From the NCBI RefSeq assembly GCF_019145475.1, contig NZ_JAHTKI010000010.1, forward strand, positions 1 through 64,000: a stretch of DNA of 64,000 bases, in the 5' to 3' direction. Source of the stretch: Pseudomonas botevensis. GTDB lineage: Bacteria > Pseudomonadota > Gammaproteobacteria > Pseudomonadales > Pseudomonadaceae. Position numbers and translations under genes: made by a program. The notes beneath the pieces are model-generated. The model ran no database searches, was not told the DNA's origin, and saw only the letters and a list, made by a program, of their open reading frames with translations. Shown here in pieces: positions 48,193 to 57,882 of the stretch (the first letter of the stretch is position 1; each line of letters starts with the position of its first letter).

Positions 48193-50003
48193 GCACTTCG
48201 ATCCTCGGACGGTTGCAGGCTGACCCCGGGCGCGCCGGCGCGCAGCCGCAGGGTGATCAAGGCGCCACCTTGCTTGTGGTTGGCGAACGACAGTTCACCA
48301 CCGAAGGCGCGCATCAGGGTTTCACAGATTGCCAGCCCCAGGCCAAGGCCCTGGGTGCGGGTCTTGGTGGTGTAGAAGGGTTCGCTGGCGCGACCCAGGG
48401 CTTCCATGCAGAAACCCGGGCCGTTGTCGCGAATGTACAGGTTGACGCCTTCGCCGGTGGATTCGGCACTCAGCCACAGTTTTCGCGGCGGGCCTTTCTC
48501 GGTCAGGGCATCGAGGGCGTTGGCGAGCAGGTTGCCAAGCACCTGGCGCAGGCGGGTTTCCCCGGCCTCGACCCACAGGGTCGCGGCAGGCAGATCGCGG
48601 ATCAGCTCGACATCCATGCTTCGCCGGCGTTTCGCCAGCAGCGCCAGGGCATCGTCCAGCGCCGGTTGCAGGGCCACGCTTTCCGGGGCATGACGATCAC
48701 GTCGGGCGAACGCGCGCAGGTGGGCGATGATCGAGGCCATGCGCCCGGTCAGCTCGCTGATCAGCTTGAGGTTGCCACGGGCATCCTCGGTGCGCTGGTG
48801 ATCGAGCAGTACTTCGGCGTTTTCGGCGTAGCTGCGAATGGCCGCCAGCGGCTGGTTGAGTTCGTGGCTGATGCTCGCCGACATGGTGCCCAGCGCCGAC
48901 AGTTTGCCGGCCTGTACCAGATCGTCCTGGGCACGTACCAGTTCCTGTTGGGCCTGTTCGCGCTCCAGCACTTCCTGTTTCAGGCGCCGGTTGAGTCCTT
49001 CCAGGTCGCTGGTGCGTTCGGCGACCCGACCTTCGAGCTCCCGCCGCGCCTTGGCTTCGAAAGCGATCCGTTCCAGGTAATGACGACGGCGCTGCATCAT
49101 CAGCCCCAGCAACAACATGACCACCAGCAACGTGGCACCGCCGATCGCCACCACCGTGCGTACCGGACGGTCGATCAGGGTGCGGGGGGCGAGAATGCTG
49201 ACACTCCAGCCGGTTTCATCGATGTCCCGGGTCTGGGTCAGCCAGGCGCTGGAGCCGAGGTTCAGCGGGCGCGGGTTGCGGGTCGGGTAAGGCTGGATCG
49301 CGGTGATCGCCGCGCGTTCGGTGTCGCTCAGGGTACGGGTCGAGCGGAAACGCCATTCCGGACGCGAGGTGAGGATGACCACGCCGTTGTGATCGGTCAC
49401 CAGCAGTTGTTCCGGGGTCTTGCCCCACAGGCTTTCGGTGTGGTCGAGGTCGACCTTGATCACCAGTACGCCGATTATCTTTTCGCCGTCGCGCACGGCG
49501 GCGGCGAAGAAGTACCCGCGCTTGGCAGAGGTGGTGCCGAGGCCGAAAAAGCGCCCCAGGCGCCCGGCCATGGCCTCACTGAAATAGGGCCTGAACGAGA
49601 AATTGCGTCCGACGAAACTGTCATGTTTATCCCAGTTCGAGGCCGCGAGTGTCTGGCCGGACGTGGCCATCAGGTACATGACTTCGGCACCGGTCTGCGC
49701 CGCGATGTTTTTCAGCAGCAGGTTGGCGTTGGCCTGGGTGACGCCGTCGTCCGGTGCGCGAAGGACAGCGCGCAGCGCCGGCAGGTCGCCGAGTATCTGC
49801 GGCAGCACTTCGTAGCGATGCAGGGTGCCCAGCAGGTTGGCGACGTACAGATCGAGGGTCTGGCGGTTCTGGCCGACCAGTTCGCTGCGGTAATAGCGCT
49901 CTGCCAGATGTTCCAGCGGCCACAGCAGCGGGGCCAGGCACAGGGCCAGCAGGGCAAGGCTGCGCCAGCGGGGGCGACGGGGAAGGGTCGGTGTCATGAG
50001 CAT
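48189..50003 (-). CDS. dctB: C4-dicarboxylate sensor kinase DctB
   Basis: A 604-residue membrane kinase. Transmembrane segments at about 13-32 and 285-305 flank a large periplasmic double-PDC sensor. A coiled coil (ERTSDLEGLNRRLKQEVLER) follows. The phosphoacceptor histidine is in MSASISHELNQPLAAIRSYA (about residues 375-394). The ATPase boxes NLLANALDAL and DNGPGF are present. It senses succinate, fumarate and malate. Start ATG 50003; ATG 49997 is also possible. Confidence 0.9.
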   Translation of the reverse strand: MLMTPTLPRRPRWRSLALLALCLAPLLWPLEHLAERYYRSELVGQNRQTLDLYVANLLGTLHRYEVLPQILGDLPALRAVLRAPDDGVTQANANLLLKNIAAQTGAEVMYLMATSGQTLAASNWDKHDSFVGRNFSFRPYFSEAMAGRLGRFFGLGTTSAKRGYFFAAAVRDGEKIIGVLVIKVDLDHTESLWGKTPEQLLVTDHNGVVILTSRPEWRFRSTRTLSDTERAAITAIQPYPTRNPRPLNLGSSAWLTQTRDIDETGWSVSILAPRTLIDRPVRTVVAIGGATLLVVMLLLGLMMQRRRHYLERIAFEAKARRELEGRVAERTSDLEGLNRRLKQEVLEREQAQQELVRAQDDLVQAGKLSALGTMSASISHELNQPLAAIRSYAENAEVLLDHQRTEDARGNLKLISELTGRMASIIAHLRAFARRDRHAPESVALQPALDDALALLAKRRRSMDVELIRDLPAATLWVEAGETRLRQVLGNLLANALDALTEKGPPRKLWLSAESTGEGVNLYIRDNGPGFCMEALGRASEPFYTTKTRTQGLGLGLAICETLMRAFGGELSFANHKQGGALITLRLRAGAPGVSLQPSEDRSA

Positions 50004-50103
50004 CAAGCGCCTGTGGGTACAGGCGCATTATGCCTAGGCTTGCAGACGCAGTCTGCGCACCCGTTGCCGGGCTCGCAGCGGCGTTGAATATTCATACAAG
50101 ACT

Positions 50104-50649
50104 TCAGGAAAAGACGTCGGCGTCCTTGAAGAAGGCTGCTGCCTGATCCTTGCCCGACAGTTTTGGCGCTTCGTCCAGCTGCCAGTCGATGCCCAGGTCC
50201 GGGTCATCCCAGCGAATGCTGCGCTCGGCGGACGGGGTGTAGTAATCGGTGGTCTTGTAGAGGAACTCGGCGAACTCGCTGAGCACCACGAAACCGTGAG
50301 CGAAACCTTCCGGTATCCAGAGCTGGCGATGGTTGTCGGCGGACAGGCGCACGGCGACCCACTTGCCGAAATTCGGCGAGCTGCGGCGGATATCCACGGC
50401 CACGTCGAGCACTTCACCGAAGGTGACACGAACCAGTTTGCCCTGGGTGTTTTCCAGTTGGTAATGCAGCCCGCGCAGCACGCCTTTCTGCGAGCGTGAG
50501 TGGTTGTCCTGGACGAATTGGATATCCAGGCCGGTGGCTTGTAGAAAAGCCTTGGCGTTGAAACTCTCGTAGAAGAAACCGCGCTCGTCGCCAAATACTT
50601 TGGGTTCGATGATCAGAACACCGGGCAGATCGGTGTTGATTACATTCAT
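50104..50649 (-). CDS. rfbC: dTDP-4-dehydrorhamnose 3,5-epimerase
   Basis: A 181-residue cupin-fold epimerase of dTDP-L-rhamnose synthesis. The catalytic histidine lies in KGVLRGLHYQLE (about residues 55-66), with the DVAVDIRRSSP segment and IPEGFAHGF. In many pseudomonads it ends an rmlBDAC operon. Here no rmlBDA lies upstream on this strand; the 970-residue fusion gene diverges instead, so rfbC appears separated from its usual partners. Confidence 0.93.
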   Translation of the reverse strand: MNVINTDLPGVLIIEPKVFGDERGFFYESFNAKAFLQATGLDIQFVQDNHSRSQKGVLRGLHYQLENTQGKLVRVTFGEVLDVAVDIRRSSPNFGKWVAVRLSADNHRQLWIPEGFAHGFVVLSEFAEFLYKTTDYYTPSAERSIRWDDPDLGIDWQLDEAPKLSGKDQAAAFFKDADVFS

Positions 50650-50824
50650 GAGGTTGTTCCAGTGATAGGTGTGAATGCCCGATATTCTTGCTCAAAGAGC
50701 TGATCGGCGCGAGTGTCCGGCAATATTTCGCTTCAACCTGGTGGCCCGTTCGACGGAGCGGGGGTTGCAGATCGCTGTCGGCAATGGCGATATAAGCGCC
50801 TGATAATAATTCCAGGGGTCGTTC

Positions 50825-53737
50825 ATGTCGTTCGCCACGCTGATTCATCGCGCCAGTTTGCCCAGCCCTCAGGTTTCTGCGCAGCAGGCCCTGCAAGTGC
50901 TGGTGGAACATTACGGACTCAGTGGCACGCTGCATCCCCTGGGCAGCCAGCAGGATCTCAACTATCGGGTCGACAGCGAGCGCGGGCGTTACGTGCTGAA
51001 AATCTGTCGGGGCGACTACTCGCTGGTCGAACTGCAAGCCCAGCATGCCGGCCTCAAATACCTTGCCGAGCATTCGGCTGTCCATGTACCTCGGGTGATC
51101 GCGGCCGGTAACGGCGAAGATCTGCTGTCGCTGGAAATCGGCGGTGAAGCGGTGCATGTGCGTCTTCTGGATTACATCGAAGGCCAGTCGCTGACGCATC
51201 TCGATCATCTAGGCCATGAAGTGGTGGCCGGGTTTGGCCGGCTCTGCGGCGAAATGGATCTGGCGCTGGCCGGGTTCGATCATCCGGGCCTCGAGCGCAC
51301 CTTGCAGTGGGACGCCCGTCACGCCCATGCGTTGATCCGTCATTTGCTACCGGTGATCGAGGACCAGGGCCAGCGTGATTTGATCGCCGAAGCCGCCGCC
51401 CAGGCCGAGCAACGTTTGCAGCCGTTGCTGGAAAAACTGCCGGTGCAGGCGATCCACATGGACATCACCGATGACAACGTGGTCTGGCAGCGCGACGCTC
51501 GCCGTCACTGGCGACTGCAAGGGGTGATCGATTTCGGGGATCTGATCCGCACCTGGCGTATCACCGATCTGTCGGTGACCTGCGCGGCGCTGTTGCACCA
51601 TGCCGCAGGCGATCCATTCGTCATCCTTCCCGCCGTGCGGGCCTACCATGCGGTCAATCCACTGCAACACGAGGAGCTGCTGGCGCTGTGGCCGTTGATC
51701 GTTGCCCGCGCTGCGGTGCTGGTGCTCAGCGGCGAACAGCAGGTCAGCATCGACCCCGGCAACGCCTACAGCCGTGACAATCTCACTCACGAGTGGGAAA
51801 TCTTCCGGGTCGCCACGTCGGTGCCGCTGGCGCTGATGGAAGCGGCGATTCTGGCGGCGGTCGGCCAGGCGCTGCCATCCATCGACAGCGCAGGCTTTGC
51901 GCCGCTGCTACCGGGTCTGGTCGGACGTGAGTTCGCCCTGATCGATCTGGGCGTGCTGAGCGTGCACTTCGAGGCCGGTAACTGGGAGCAGGCCGGCATC
52001 GATCAACGCCTGTTGAGCGAAGCCGCCGCCGTTCATGGCCTGGCGGCCAGCCGTTATGGGCAATACCGGTTGTCTCGTACACGGCCCGACAGCACCGACG
52101 AACCGGAAACGTTCCCGTTGCACGTCGAACTGCGTGTGCCCCAAGGCACAACGGTGGAAGCGCCGTTTGCCGGCGTGCTTCATCAGGCCGCCGACGGCAC
52201 GTTGCGACTCGATGGCCCGCAACTGAGCGTGCGCTTGTCGGGAGTGGCGGCGTCGCTGCATGGCGGTGCGGCGTTGGTCAAAGGGCAGGTCCTGGGCACG
52301 GTCGATGGCCCGTTGATCGTGCAACTGAGCTGTGGCGCGCAGCTTGATGCACCGCTGTTCTGCACGCCGACCCGCGCGTCGGCGTGGCAGGCGTTGTGTC
52401 CGTCACCGGCGGCATTGCTGGGGCTGGCGTGTGACGCCGAACCGGAGCTGGATGCGCAAACCCTGCTTCAACGCCGCGACGCCAGTTTCGCCCGCACGCA
52501 AAAGCACTACTACGTCGATCCGCCACGGATCGAACGCGGCTGGCGCAATCACTTGATCGACATGCAGGGCCGCTCCTACCTCGACATGCTCAACAACGTC
52601 GCCGTGCTGGGTCATGGCCATCCGCGCATGGCGGCGGTCGCCAGTCGCCAGTGGTCGCTGCTCAATACCAACTCGCGGTTCAACTACGCGGCGGTGGCGG
52701 AGTTCTCCGAGCGCTTGCTGAATCTGGCGCCGGCGGGCATGGACCGGGTGTTCCTGGTCAACAGCGGCAGCGAGGCCAACGATCTGGCGATCCGTCTGGC
52801 GTGGGCCTACAGCGGCGGGCGTGACATCGTCAGCGTGCTGGAGGCTTACCACGGCTGGACGGTGGGCGCCGATGCGGTGTCGACGTCGATTGCCGACAAT
52901 CCGAAAGCGCTTGAAAGTCGTCCGGACTGGGTGCATCCGGTGACCGCGCCGAACATGTATCGCGGTGAGTTCCGTGGCCTCGATTCGGCGCCCGACTACG
53001 TACGCAGTGTCGAGCATCATCTGGCGAGACTCGATGAGCAGAAACGCCAACTGGCCGGATTCATCTGCGAACCGGTGTATGGCAACGCCGGTGGTATCTC
53101 GCTGCCGCCGGGGTATCTGCAACAGGTTTACGAGCGGGTTCGCGCCCGGGGCGGTGTGTGTATCGCCGACGAAGTGCAGGTCGGTTACGGGCGCATGGGC
53201 AAGTTCTTCTGGGGCTTCGAAGACCAGGGTGTGGTGCCGGACATCATCACCATGGCCAAGGGCATGGGCAACGGCCAGCCGCTGGGTGCGGTGATCACCC
53301 GCCGGGAAATCGCCGAGGCGCTGGAGGCCGAGGGTTACTTCTTCTCGTCCGCCGGTGGCAGCCCGGTGAGCTGCCAGATCGGCATGGCGGTGCTGGATGT
53401 CATGGAAGAAGAAAAACTCTGGGAGAACGCCCGGGTGGTCGGCGGTCACTTCAAGGCGCGGCTGGAGGCGTTGATCGATAAACATCCGCTGGTGGGCGCG
53501 GTGCATGGTTCCGGTTTCTACCTGGGCCTGGAGCTGATCCGTAACCGCGAAACCCTGGAACCGGCAACCGAAGAAACCATGCTGTTGTGCGATCGCCTGC
53601 GCGAGCTGGGGATCTTCATGCAGCCGACCGGCGATGACCTGAACATCCTCAAGATCAAGCCACCGATGGTCACTTCGCGCCAGAGCGTGGATTTCTTTGT
53701 CGACAGGCTGGATCAGGTGCTCGGAGAAGGCCTGTAA
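50825..53737 (+). CDS. Kinase/carrier-like/class III aminotransferase fusion
   Basis: A 970-residue multidomain protein. Residues about 15-330 are an APH-like small-molecule kinase (HMDITDDNVVWQ catalytic loop, GVIDFGDLIRTW metal aspartate). Residues about 430-520 form a beta-rich module with PQGTTVEAPFAGVLHQAADG and KGQVLGTVDGP, resembling a biotinyl/lipoyl-hybrid or M23 fold. Residues about 550-970 are a class III PLP aminotransferase (GSEANDLAIRLAW, ADEVQVGYGRMGKFFWGF, PLP lysine in MAKGMGNG). Kinase plus transaminase/phospho-lyase recalls hydroxylysine kinase and phosphohydroxylysine or ethanolamine-phosphate phospho-lyase. aguA lies next, so an amine or amino acid substrate is likely. 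Confidence 0.88.
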   Translation: MSFATLIHRASLPSPQVSAQQALQVLVEHYGLSGTLHPLGSQQDLNYRVDSERGRYVLKICRGDYSLVELQAQHAGLKYLAEHSAVHVPRVIAAGNGEDLLSLEIGGEAVHVRLLDYIEGQSLTHLDHLGHEVVAGFGRLCGEMDLALAGFDHPGLERTLQWDARHAHALIRHLLPVIEDQGQRDLIAEAAAQAEQRLQPLLEKLPVQAIHMDITDDNVVWQRDARRHWRLQGVIDFGDLIRTWRITDLSVTCAALLHHAAGDPFVILPAVRAYHAVNPLQHEELLALWPLIVARAAVLVLSGEQQVSIDPGNAYSRDNLTHEWEIFRVATSVPLALMEAAILAAVGQALPSIDSAGFAPLLPGLVGREFALIDLGVLSVHFEAGNWEQAGIDQRLLSEAAAVHGLAASRYGQYRLSRTRPDSTDEPETFPLHVELRVPQGTTVEAPFAGVLHQAADGTLRLDGPQLSVRLSGVAASLHGGAALVKGQVLGTVDGPLIVQLSCGAQLDAPLFCTPTRASAWQALCPSPAALLGLACDAEPELDAQTLLQRRDASFARTQKHYYVDPPRIERGWRNHLIDMQGRSYLDMLNNVAVLGHGHPRMAAVASRQWSLLNTNSRFNYAAVAEFSERLLNLAPAGMDRVFLVNSGSEANDLAIRLAWAYSGGRDIVSVLEAYHGWTVGADAVSTSIADNPKALESRPDWVHPVTAPNMYRGEFRGLDSAPDYVRSVEHHLARLDEQKRQLAGFICEPVYGNAGGISLPPGYLQQVYERVRARGGVCIADEVQVGYGRMGKFFWGFEDQGVVPDIITMAKGMGNGQPLGAVITRREIAEALEAEGYFFSSAGGSPVSCQIGMAVLDVMEEEKLWENARVVGGHFKARLEALIDKHPLVGAVHGSGFYLGLELIRNRETLEPATEETMLLCDRLRELGIFMQPTGDDLNILKIKPPMVTSRQSVDFFVDRLDQVLGEGL

Positions 53738-53871
53738 ACATCGATCACCGGATTTATATCGATAATTCTCGATGATTTTTTGTTTGGTAGATTTTTTATT
53801 GCTTCTAAAGCCGATTTTTATCGGCTATAAATGCTGTAAATCCTAGACGGTTCCCTGGAGTCCTGATCGCC

Positions 53872-54978
53872 ATGACCACACTGAAAAGTACCCCCCGCGC
53901 CGATGGCTTCCACATGCCGGCCGAATGGGCACCGCAAACCCAGACCTGGATGATCTGGCCCGAGCGTCCGGACAACTGGCGTCTGGGCGGCAAGCCTGCG
54001 CAGGCCGCACATGCAGCGGTAGCCAAGGCCATCGCCCGTTTCGAACCGGTTACCGTGGCGGTATCCGCCGGCCAGTACGAAAATGCCCGTGCCCGCCTCG
54101 ACGTACCGAATATCCGCGTGGTCGAGATGTCCAGCGATGACGCCTGGGTACGCGACAGCGGCCCTACCTTCGTCATCAACAACAGCGGCGAAGTGCGCGG
54201 CGTGAACTGGGATTTCAATGCCTGGGGCGGTTTTGACGGTGGTCTGTACTCGCCGTGGAACCGTGACTCGCAGGTGGGCGGCAAGATCCTCGAGATCGAG
54301 CGCAGCCCTCGTTATCACACTGAAGGCTTCGTGCTCGAAGGCGGTTCGATCCACGTCGACGGCGAAGGCACGCTGATCACCACTGAAGAGTGCCTGCTCA
54401 ACCGCAATCGCAACCCGCATCTGGATCGCGGGGAAATTGAAGCGGTACTGCGTGACAACCTGTCGGTGGAAAAAATCATCTGGCTGCCGGATGGCCTGTT
54501 CAACGACGAAACCGATGGTCATGTGGATAACTTCTGCTGCTACGTGCGTCCGGGCGAAGTGTTGCTGGCGTGGACTGACGATCCGCAGGATCCGAATTAC
54601 CCGCGCTGCCAGGCGGCGATGAACGTGCTGCAAGGCAGCACTGACGCCAAGGGGCGCCCGTTTACGGTGCACAAAATGCCGATTCCAGGGCCGCTGTTCG
54701 CGACCGAGGAAGAGTGCGCGGGCGTGGACCCGGTGGACGGCACTCAGGAGCGTAATCCTTCGGTACGTCTGGCCGGTTCATACGTGAATTTCCTGATCGT
54801 CAACGGCGGCATCATCGCCCCGAGTTTCGACGACCCAATGGACGGCCCGGCCAGGGAAATCCTGCAGAACCTGTTCCCGCAGCATGAAGTGGTGATGGTG
54901 CCGGGGCGCGAACTGTTACTGGGCGGCGGCAATATTCACTGCCTTACCCAACAGCAGCCTGCGCCGCACAAAGAGTGA
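53872..54978 (+). CDS. aguA: Agmatine deiminase
   Basis: A 368-residue enzyme of the PAD-like deiminase fold. It converts agmatine to N-carbamoylputrescine in arginine decarboxylase-dependent polyamine synthesis or use. Active-site stretches are [25 protein letters not shown] and the catalytic cysteine in [13 protein letters not shown] near the C-terminus. aguB, its usual partner, is not in the window. It lies 134 bases after the aminotransferase fusion. Confidence 0.95.
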   Translation: MTTLKSTPRADGFHMPAEWAPQTQTWMIWPERPDNWRLGGKPAQAAHAAVAKAIARFEPVTVAVSAGQYENARARLDVPNIRVVEMSSDDAWVRDSGPTFVINNSGEVRGVNWDFNAWGGFDGGLYSPWNRDSQVGGKILEIERSPRYHTEGFVLEGGSIHVDGEGTLITTEECLLNRNRNPHLDRGEIEAVLRDNLSVEKIIWLPDGLFNDETDGHVDNFCCYVRPGEVLLAWTDDPQDPNYPRCQAAMNVLQGSTDAKGRPFTVHKMPIPGPLFATEEECAGVDPVDGTQERNPSVRLAGSYVNFLIVNGGIIAPSFDDPMDGPAREILQNLFPQHEVVMVPGRELLLGGGNIHCLTQQQPAPHKE

Positions 54979-55046
54979 GTGGAGACGTAACAGCTTGAGT
55001 TGATTAAACATTCGCTCGGGCCGTTGCTCGTCAGCGCCGCTTGAAG

Positions 55047-55083
55047 AGAAACCCGCAGCCCGTCAGGACTGCGGGTTTCTTTA
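55047..55083 (+). terminator. Rho-independent terminator after aguA
   Basis: AGAAACCCGCAG and CTGCGGGTTTCT form a 12-base-pair stem with a 10-base loop, followed by TTT. Confidence 0.9.
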
Positions 55084-55223
55084 TATCCGCTGGTCGGCAA
55101 AAAACAGGCTTTGGCATAGCTCTTGTATCCGACAGGTAGCACTAGGGAGGGGGGAGAACTTCAATAGTTCTGTCATAAACCTTGGATAACTTAGCCGCTC
55201 ACGAACGGGGAGAGAGCGCTGAC

Positions 55224-55436
55224 ATGAACGCCGAAGTGAACGTAATCAGCGAGCGGACGATGCATCCCATGGCTGTTAACAGTGAGTCGCTCCAGATTGT
55301 CGCGCACTGGTTGAAATCCAATGGAACGCGTCAGATCAGGGAACCTGATCCGCGCCGGATGATGATCGAGCGTTACCCCGCTGACCTGTTCAGCGAGGCC
55401 GAACTGGATGCCTTGTGGGATGTGATGGCAGGATAA
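55224..55436 (+). CDS. Small hypothetical protein
   Basis: Encodes 70 residues starting MNAEVNVISERTMHPM, behind GGGGAGAGAG. The sequence has a helical middle (SESLQIVAHWLKSNGTRQIR) and an acidic helical end (FSEAELDALWDVMAG), and no membrane segment. It has its own terminator at 55458-55488. I do not recognise a family. Confidence 0.65.
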   Translation: MNAEVNVISERTMHPMAVNSESLQIVAHWLKSNGTRQIREPDPRRMMIERYPADLFSEAELDALWDVMAG

Positions 55437-55457
55437 GAAAAACAAACAGGGATTGGT

Positions 55458-55488
55458 AAAAGCGCTGCCGGGATGGCGGCGCTTTTTT
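55458..55488 (+). terminator. Rho-independent terminator of the small gene
   Basis: AAAAGCGCTGCC and GGCGGCGCTTTTTT pair imperfectly with a short loop and T6, 21 bases after the stop codon. Confidence 0.8.
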
Positions 55489-55505
55489 ATGGGTGCGGGA
55501 AAATC

Positions 55506-55528
55506 TGTGGGAGCAAGTCGCTCCCACA
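55506..55528. repeat. REP-derived palindrome
   Basis: TGTGGGAGC and GCTCCCACA are perfect 9-base arms around AAGTC. It lies just past the stop of the minus-strand siderophore receptor and may stabilise its 3' end. Confidence 0.6.
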
Positions 55529-55544
55529 ATTTTTTGGGAAAGGG

Positions 55545-57647
55545 TCAGAAGCTGTAGGTCCCGCTCATCACCACGCTGCGCGGCGCGCCCGGCATGATCT
55601 GCGCGGCGCTGGTGGCTGACGAGTAGTACTCGCGATCGGTGATGTTGTTCAGCGCGGCGCTGATATCCCAATCCTTGTGACGATACCCGGCCAGCGCGTC
55701 CCAGCGGCCGTAGCCTGGCAGCACGGTGGTGTTGGCGTTGTCGGCATAGCGCTGGCCGACCAGGGTCAGGCCGGTTTCGGCGTACCAGCCCAGCTCCGGT
55801 TTCCAGGTCAGGAACAGGCTGCCGTTGTGTTTGGCCACGTTGTTCACGCGCTTGCCTTCCAGGCCGTTGTTGTCCTTCTCGATCTTGGTGTCCTGCACGC
55901 CGACACCGCCGCGCACGTACCAGTTGCCGGCAATCTTGCCGGTGCCGGTCAACTCGATCCCGCGTGAGCGTTGAAGGCCGGTCAGTACGGTGATGGTCGG
56001 GTCATGCGGGTCGCTGGTGCGACGGTTGTAGAGTTCCAGATCGTAGACGGCCAGGGTGGTGCTCAGACGATCGTCGAGCCAGTCGCTCTTCACACCGATC
56101 TCTTTCTGCTTGGTCAGCTCCGGACTCAAGTCGTTGCTGTTGCCGGCGGCACCCGGGGTAATGCCGATCAGACCGCCGCCCACCGGGGAAAAGGTCTTGG
56201 TCCACGAGGCATAGAACGAATGATTTTGCAGTGGCGTCCAGACCACGCCGACCCGTGGGCTGGTGCTATGGCTGTCACGATCTTCGGAAATGTTGCGCAG
56301 TTTGTTGGTCGACTCGATGTCGAAAGTGTCGTAGCGCAGACCGGCCAGCAATTGCCATTGATCGTTCAGGCGCAGTTGATCCTGGACGTAGATCGCACGG
56401 CTTTCGACTTCGGTGTGGCTGTCGCTCGACACCTGCATGCGCCCGGTGTGGCGCAGGTCGCGATTGGGGTTGTACAGATCCAGGGCTGGCACTGGCGAGC
56501 TGCCGCGCCCGGAAGTGGCGGCGTTGTACAGCTTCGGGTCACGGCGCTGGCTGCCGGTTTCCAGGCCGGTCAGCAGACGATGCTCAAGACCGAATGTCTC
56601 GAATCCGCCTTCAAGCTCGACGTTGTTGTAAACGTTGCGAGTGGTCAGGTCCTGCTGCCAGTGCTGGCGCGTGACCTTGTTGGTCGCGGGCGTGAAGCCG
56701 GTGAGGTAGGTGTTGTCGAAATCGCTGTCGAGCTTGAACACCCCGAGGGTGTGGCGCAGTTGCCAGTTGTCGTTGATTTCATAGCTGAGTTTGGAGCGCA
56801 GGGATTGCGTCTTGTCGTCGATGAAATCGTGATCGTTGCCGTAGGTCGTATCGCTGCCGACGTTGGCCGGGCGTCCGGTCACGCCGGGAACGCCACGATC
56901 CGGGGTGCGGTTGTAGCGGCTGTATTCGTACTGCACCAGCCAGTTCAGGTCAGGCGTCAGTTGCCAGCTCATTGACGGTGCGAACAACTGGCGGTTGCCG
57001 CTGACGCCATCGCGGTAGCTGTTCTGATCCATGTTGCCCATGTTCAGGCGCAGGCTGATGTTCTCGCTCGGGTCGGTGCTGAGGTCCGCGTAGAGGCTGC
57101 GCAGGTCATCGCTGCCACCCTGGGCTTCGATGGTCGAGCGGCGGCCGAACTCGGGCGCCTTGCTGACGCGGTTGACGATCCCGCCCTGGCTGCCACGGCC
57201 GTAGAGTACAGCGGCCGGACCTTTGAGCACTTCGACGCGCTCGATGTTGTGCATGTCGCGCTTGTATTGGCTATCGTCGCGAATACCGTCCAGATAGAAA
57301 TCGTTGCTGGCGTCGAAACCACGGATGCGCAGGCTGTCGAAGCGGGTGTCGGCGCCGCTGCTGACGTTGGGGATGCCGCTCAAGGCGTCGCCGATGTCAT
57401 TGATGCCGTAGCTCGCGACGTTGCTGGTCTTGATCGAGTCGATGGCCTGCGGCACGTAGCGTACCGGTGTCGAGGTGCGGGTGGCGGTGTTGCTGACCTT
57501 CACGCGCGGGTCATCGGCTTGCGCTTCGGCACTGATCGCGGTGGCGGGCAATTCGGTCGCAGAGTAGGCGAAACCGCTGGAGAGAAAGGCAGAAAGCCCA
57601 AGGGTGACGGGCGTAAGGCTGAACGGGGCAGGCATTGAAAAGCGCAT
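55545..57647 (-). CDS. TonB-dependent siderophore receptor
   Basis: A 700-residue outer-membrane receptor. The signal peptide ends near SGFAYSATE. The plug has RYVPQAIDSIKTSNVASYGI, FYLDGIRDDSQYKRD and VEVLKGPAAVLYGRGSQGGI, and the barrel ends in MSGTYSF with the terminal aromatic. The style matches TonB-siderophore receptors of the Fiu/FhuA kind, probably for a catecholate or hydroxamate. A candidate Fur site lies 34 bases upstream. No siderophore biosynthesis or sigma/anti-sigma genes are adjacent, so it probably serves uptake of a foreign siderophore. Confidence 0.9.
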   Translation of the reverse strand: MRFSMPAPFSLTPVTLGLSAFLSSGFAYSATELPATAISAEAQADDPRVKVSNTATRTSTPVRYVPQAIDSIKTSNVASYGINDIGDALSGIPNVSSGADTRFDSLRIRGFDASNDFYLDGIRDDSQYKRDMHNIERVEVLKGPAAVLYGRGSQGGIVNRVSKAPEFGRRSTIEAQGGSDDLRSLYADLSTDPSENISLRLNMGNMDQNSYRDGVSGNRQLFAPSMSWQLTPDLNWLVQYEYSRYNRTPDRGVPGVTGRPANVGSDTTYGNDHDFIDDKTQSLRSKLSYEINDNWQLRHTLGVFKLDSDFDNTYLTGFTPATNKVTRQHWQQDLTTRNVYNNVELEGGFETFGLEHRLLTGLETGSQRRDPKLYNAATSGRGSSPVPALDLYNPNRDLRHTGRMQVSSDSHTEVESRAIYVQDQLRLNDQWQLLAGLRYDTFDIESTNKLRNISEDRDSHSTSPRVGVVWTPLQNHSFYASWTKTFSPVGGGLIGITPGAAGNSNDLSPELTKQKEIGVKSDWLDDRLSTTLAVYDLELYNRRTSDPHDPTITVLTGLQRSRGIELTGTGKIAGNWYVRGGVGVQDTKIEKDNNGLEGKRVNNVAKHNGSLFLTWKPELGWYAETGLTLVGQRYADNANTTVLPGYGRWDALAGYRHKDWDISAALNNITDREYYSSATSAAQIMPGAPRSVVMSGTYSF

Positions 57648-57680
57648 CCGAAAGGGTGGAAGAATTCGAGCGCGCGAATG

Positions 57681-57698
57681 GTAATGCTTTGCATTTAC
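57681..57698. promoter_or_regulatory. Candidate Fur box
   Basis: GTAATGCTTTGCATTTAC is a near-palindrome with perfect inner arms AATGC and GCATT. It resembles the TAATGA/GCATT units of Fur boxes but is not a full consensus match. It lies 34 bases upstream of the siderophore receptor start. Confidence 0.5.
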
Positions 57699-57882
57699 TG
57701 CCGTTAATTATTCGTGAGAAGTACATTGATTCTATTGTTTCAATTTATGTCATGGTTGTTACAAAGCGGATTTGCAGCGCATTCGTCCGATTCGCGAAAC
57801 AGTCTGAGAGCCAATCCGGCGTTTTTCCGCCGCTGTTGCAGGACTACTCTGCCGGCATTGTTTTCTGCCGGAGCTGCTCCCG

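Noticed and set aside
48213..50087. 624-codon plus-strand open frame opposite dctB
   Set aside because: Antisense to the well-supported dctB gene; Gln/Gly/Ala-rich with no family features.
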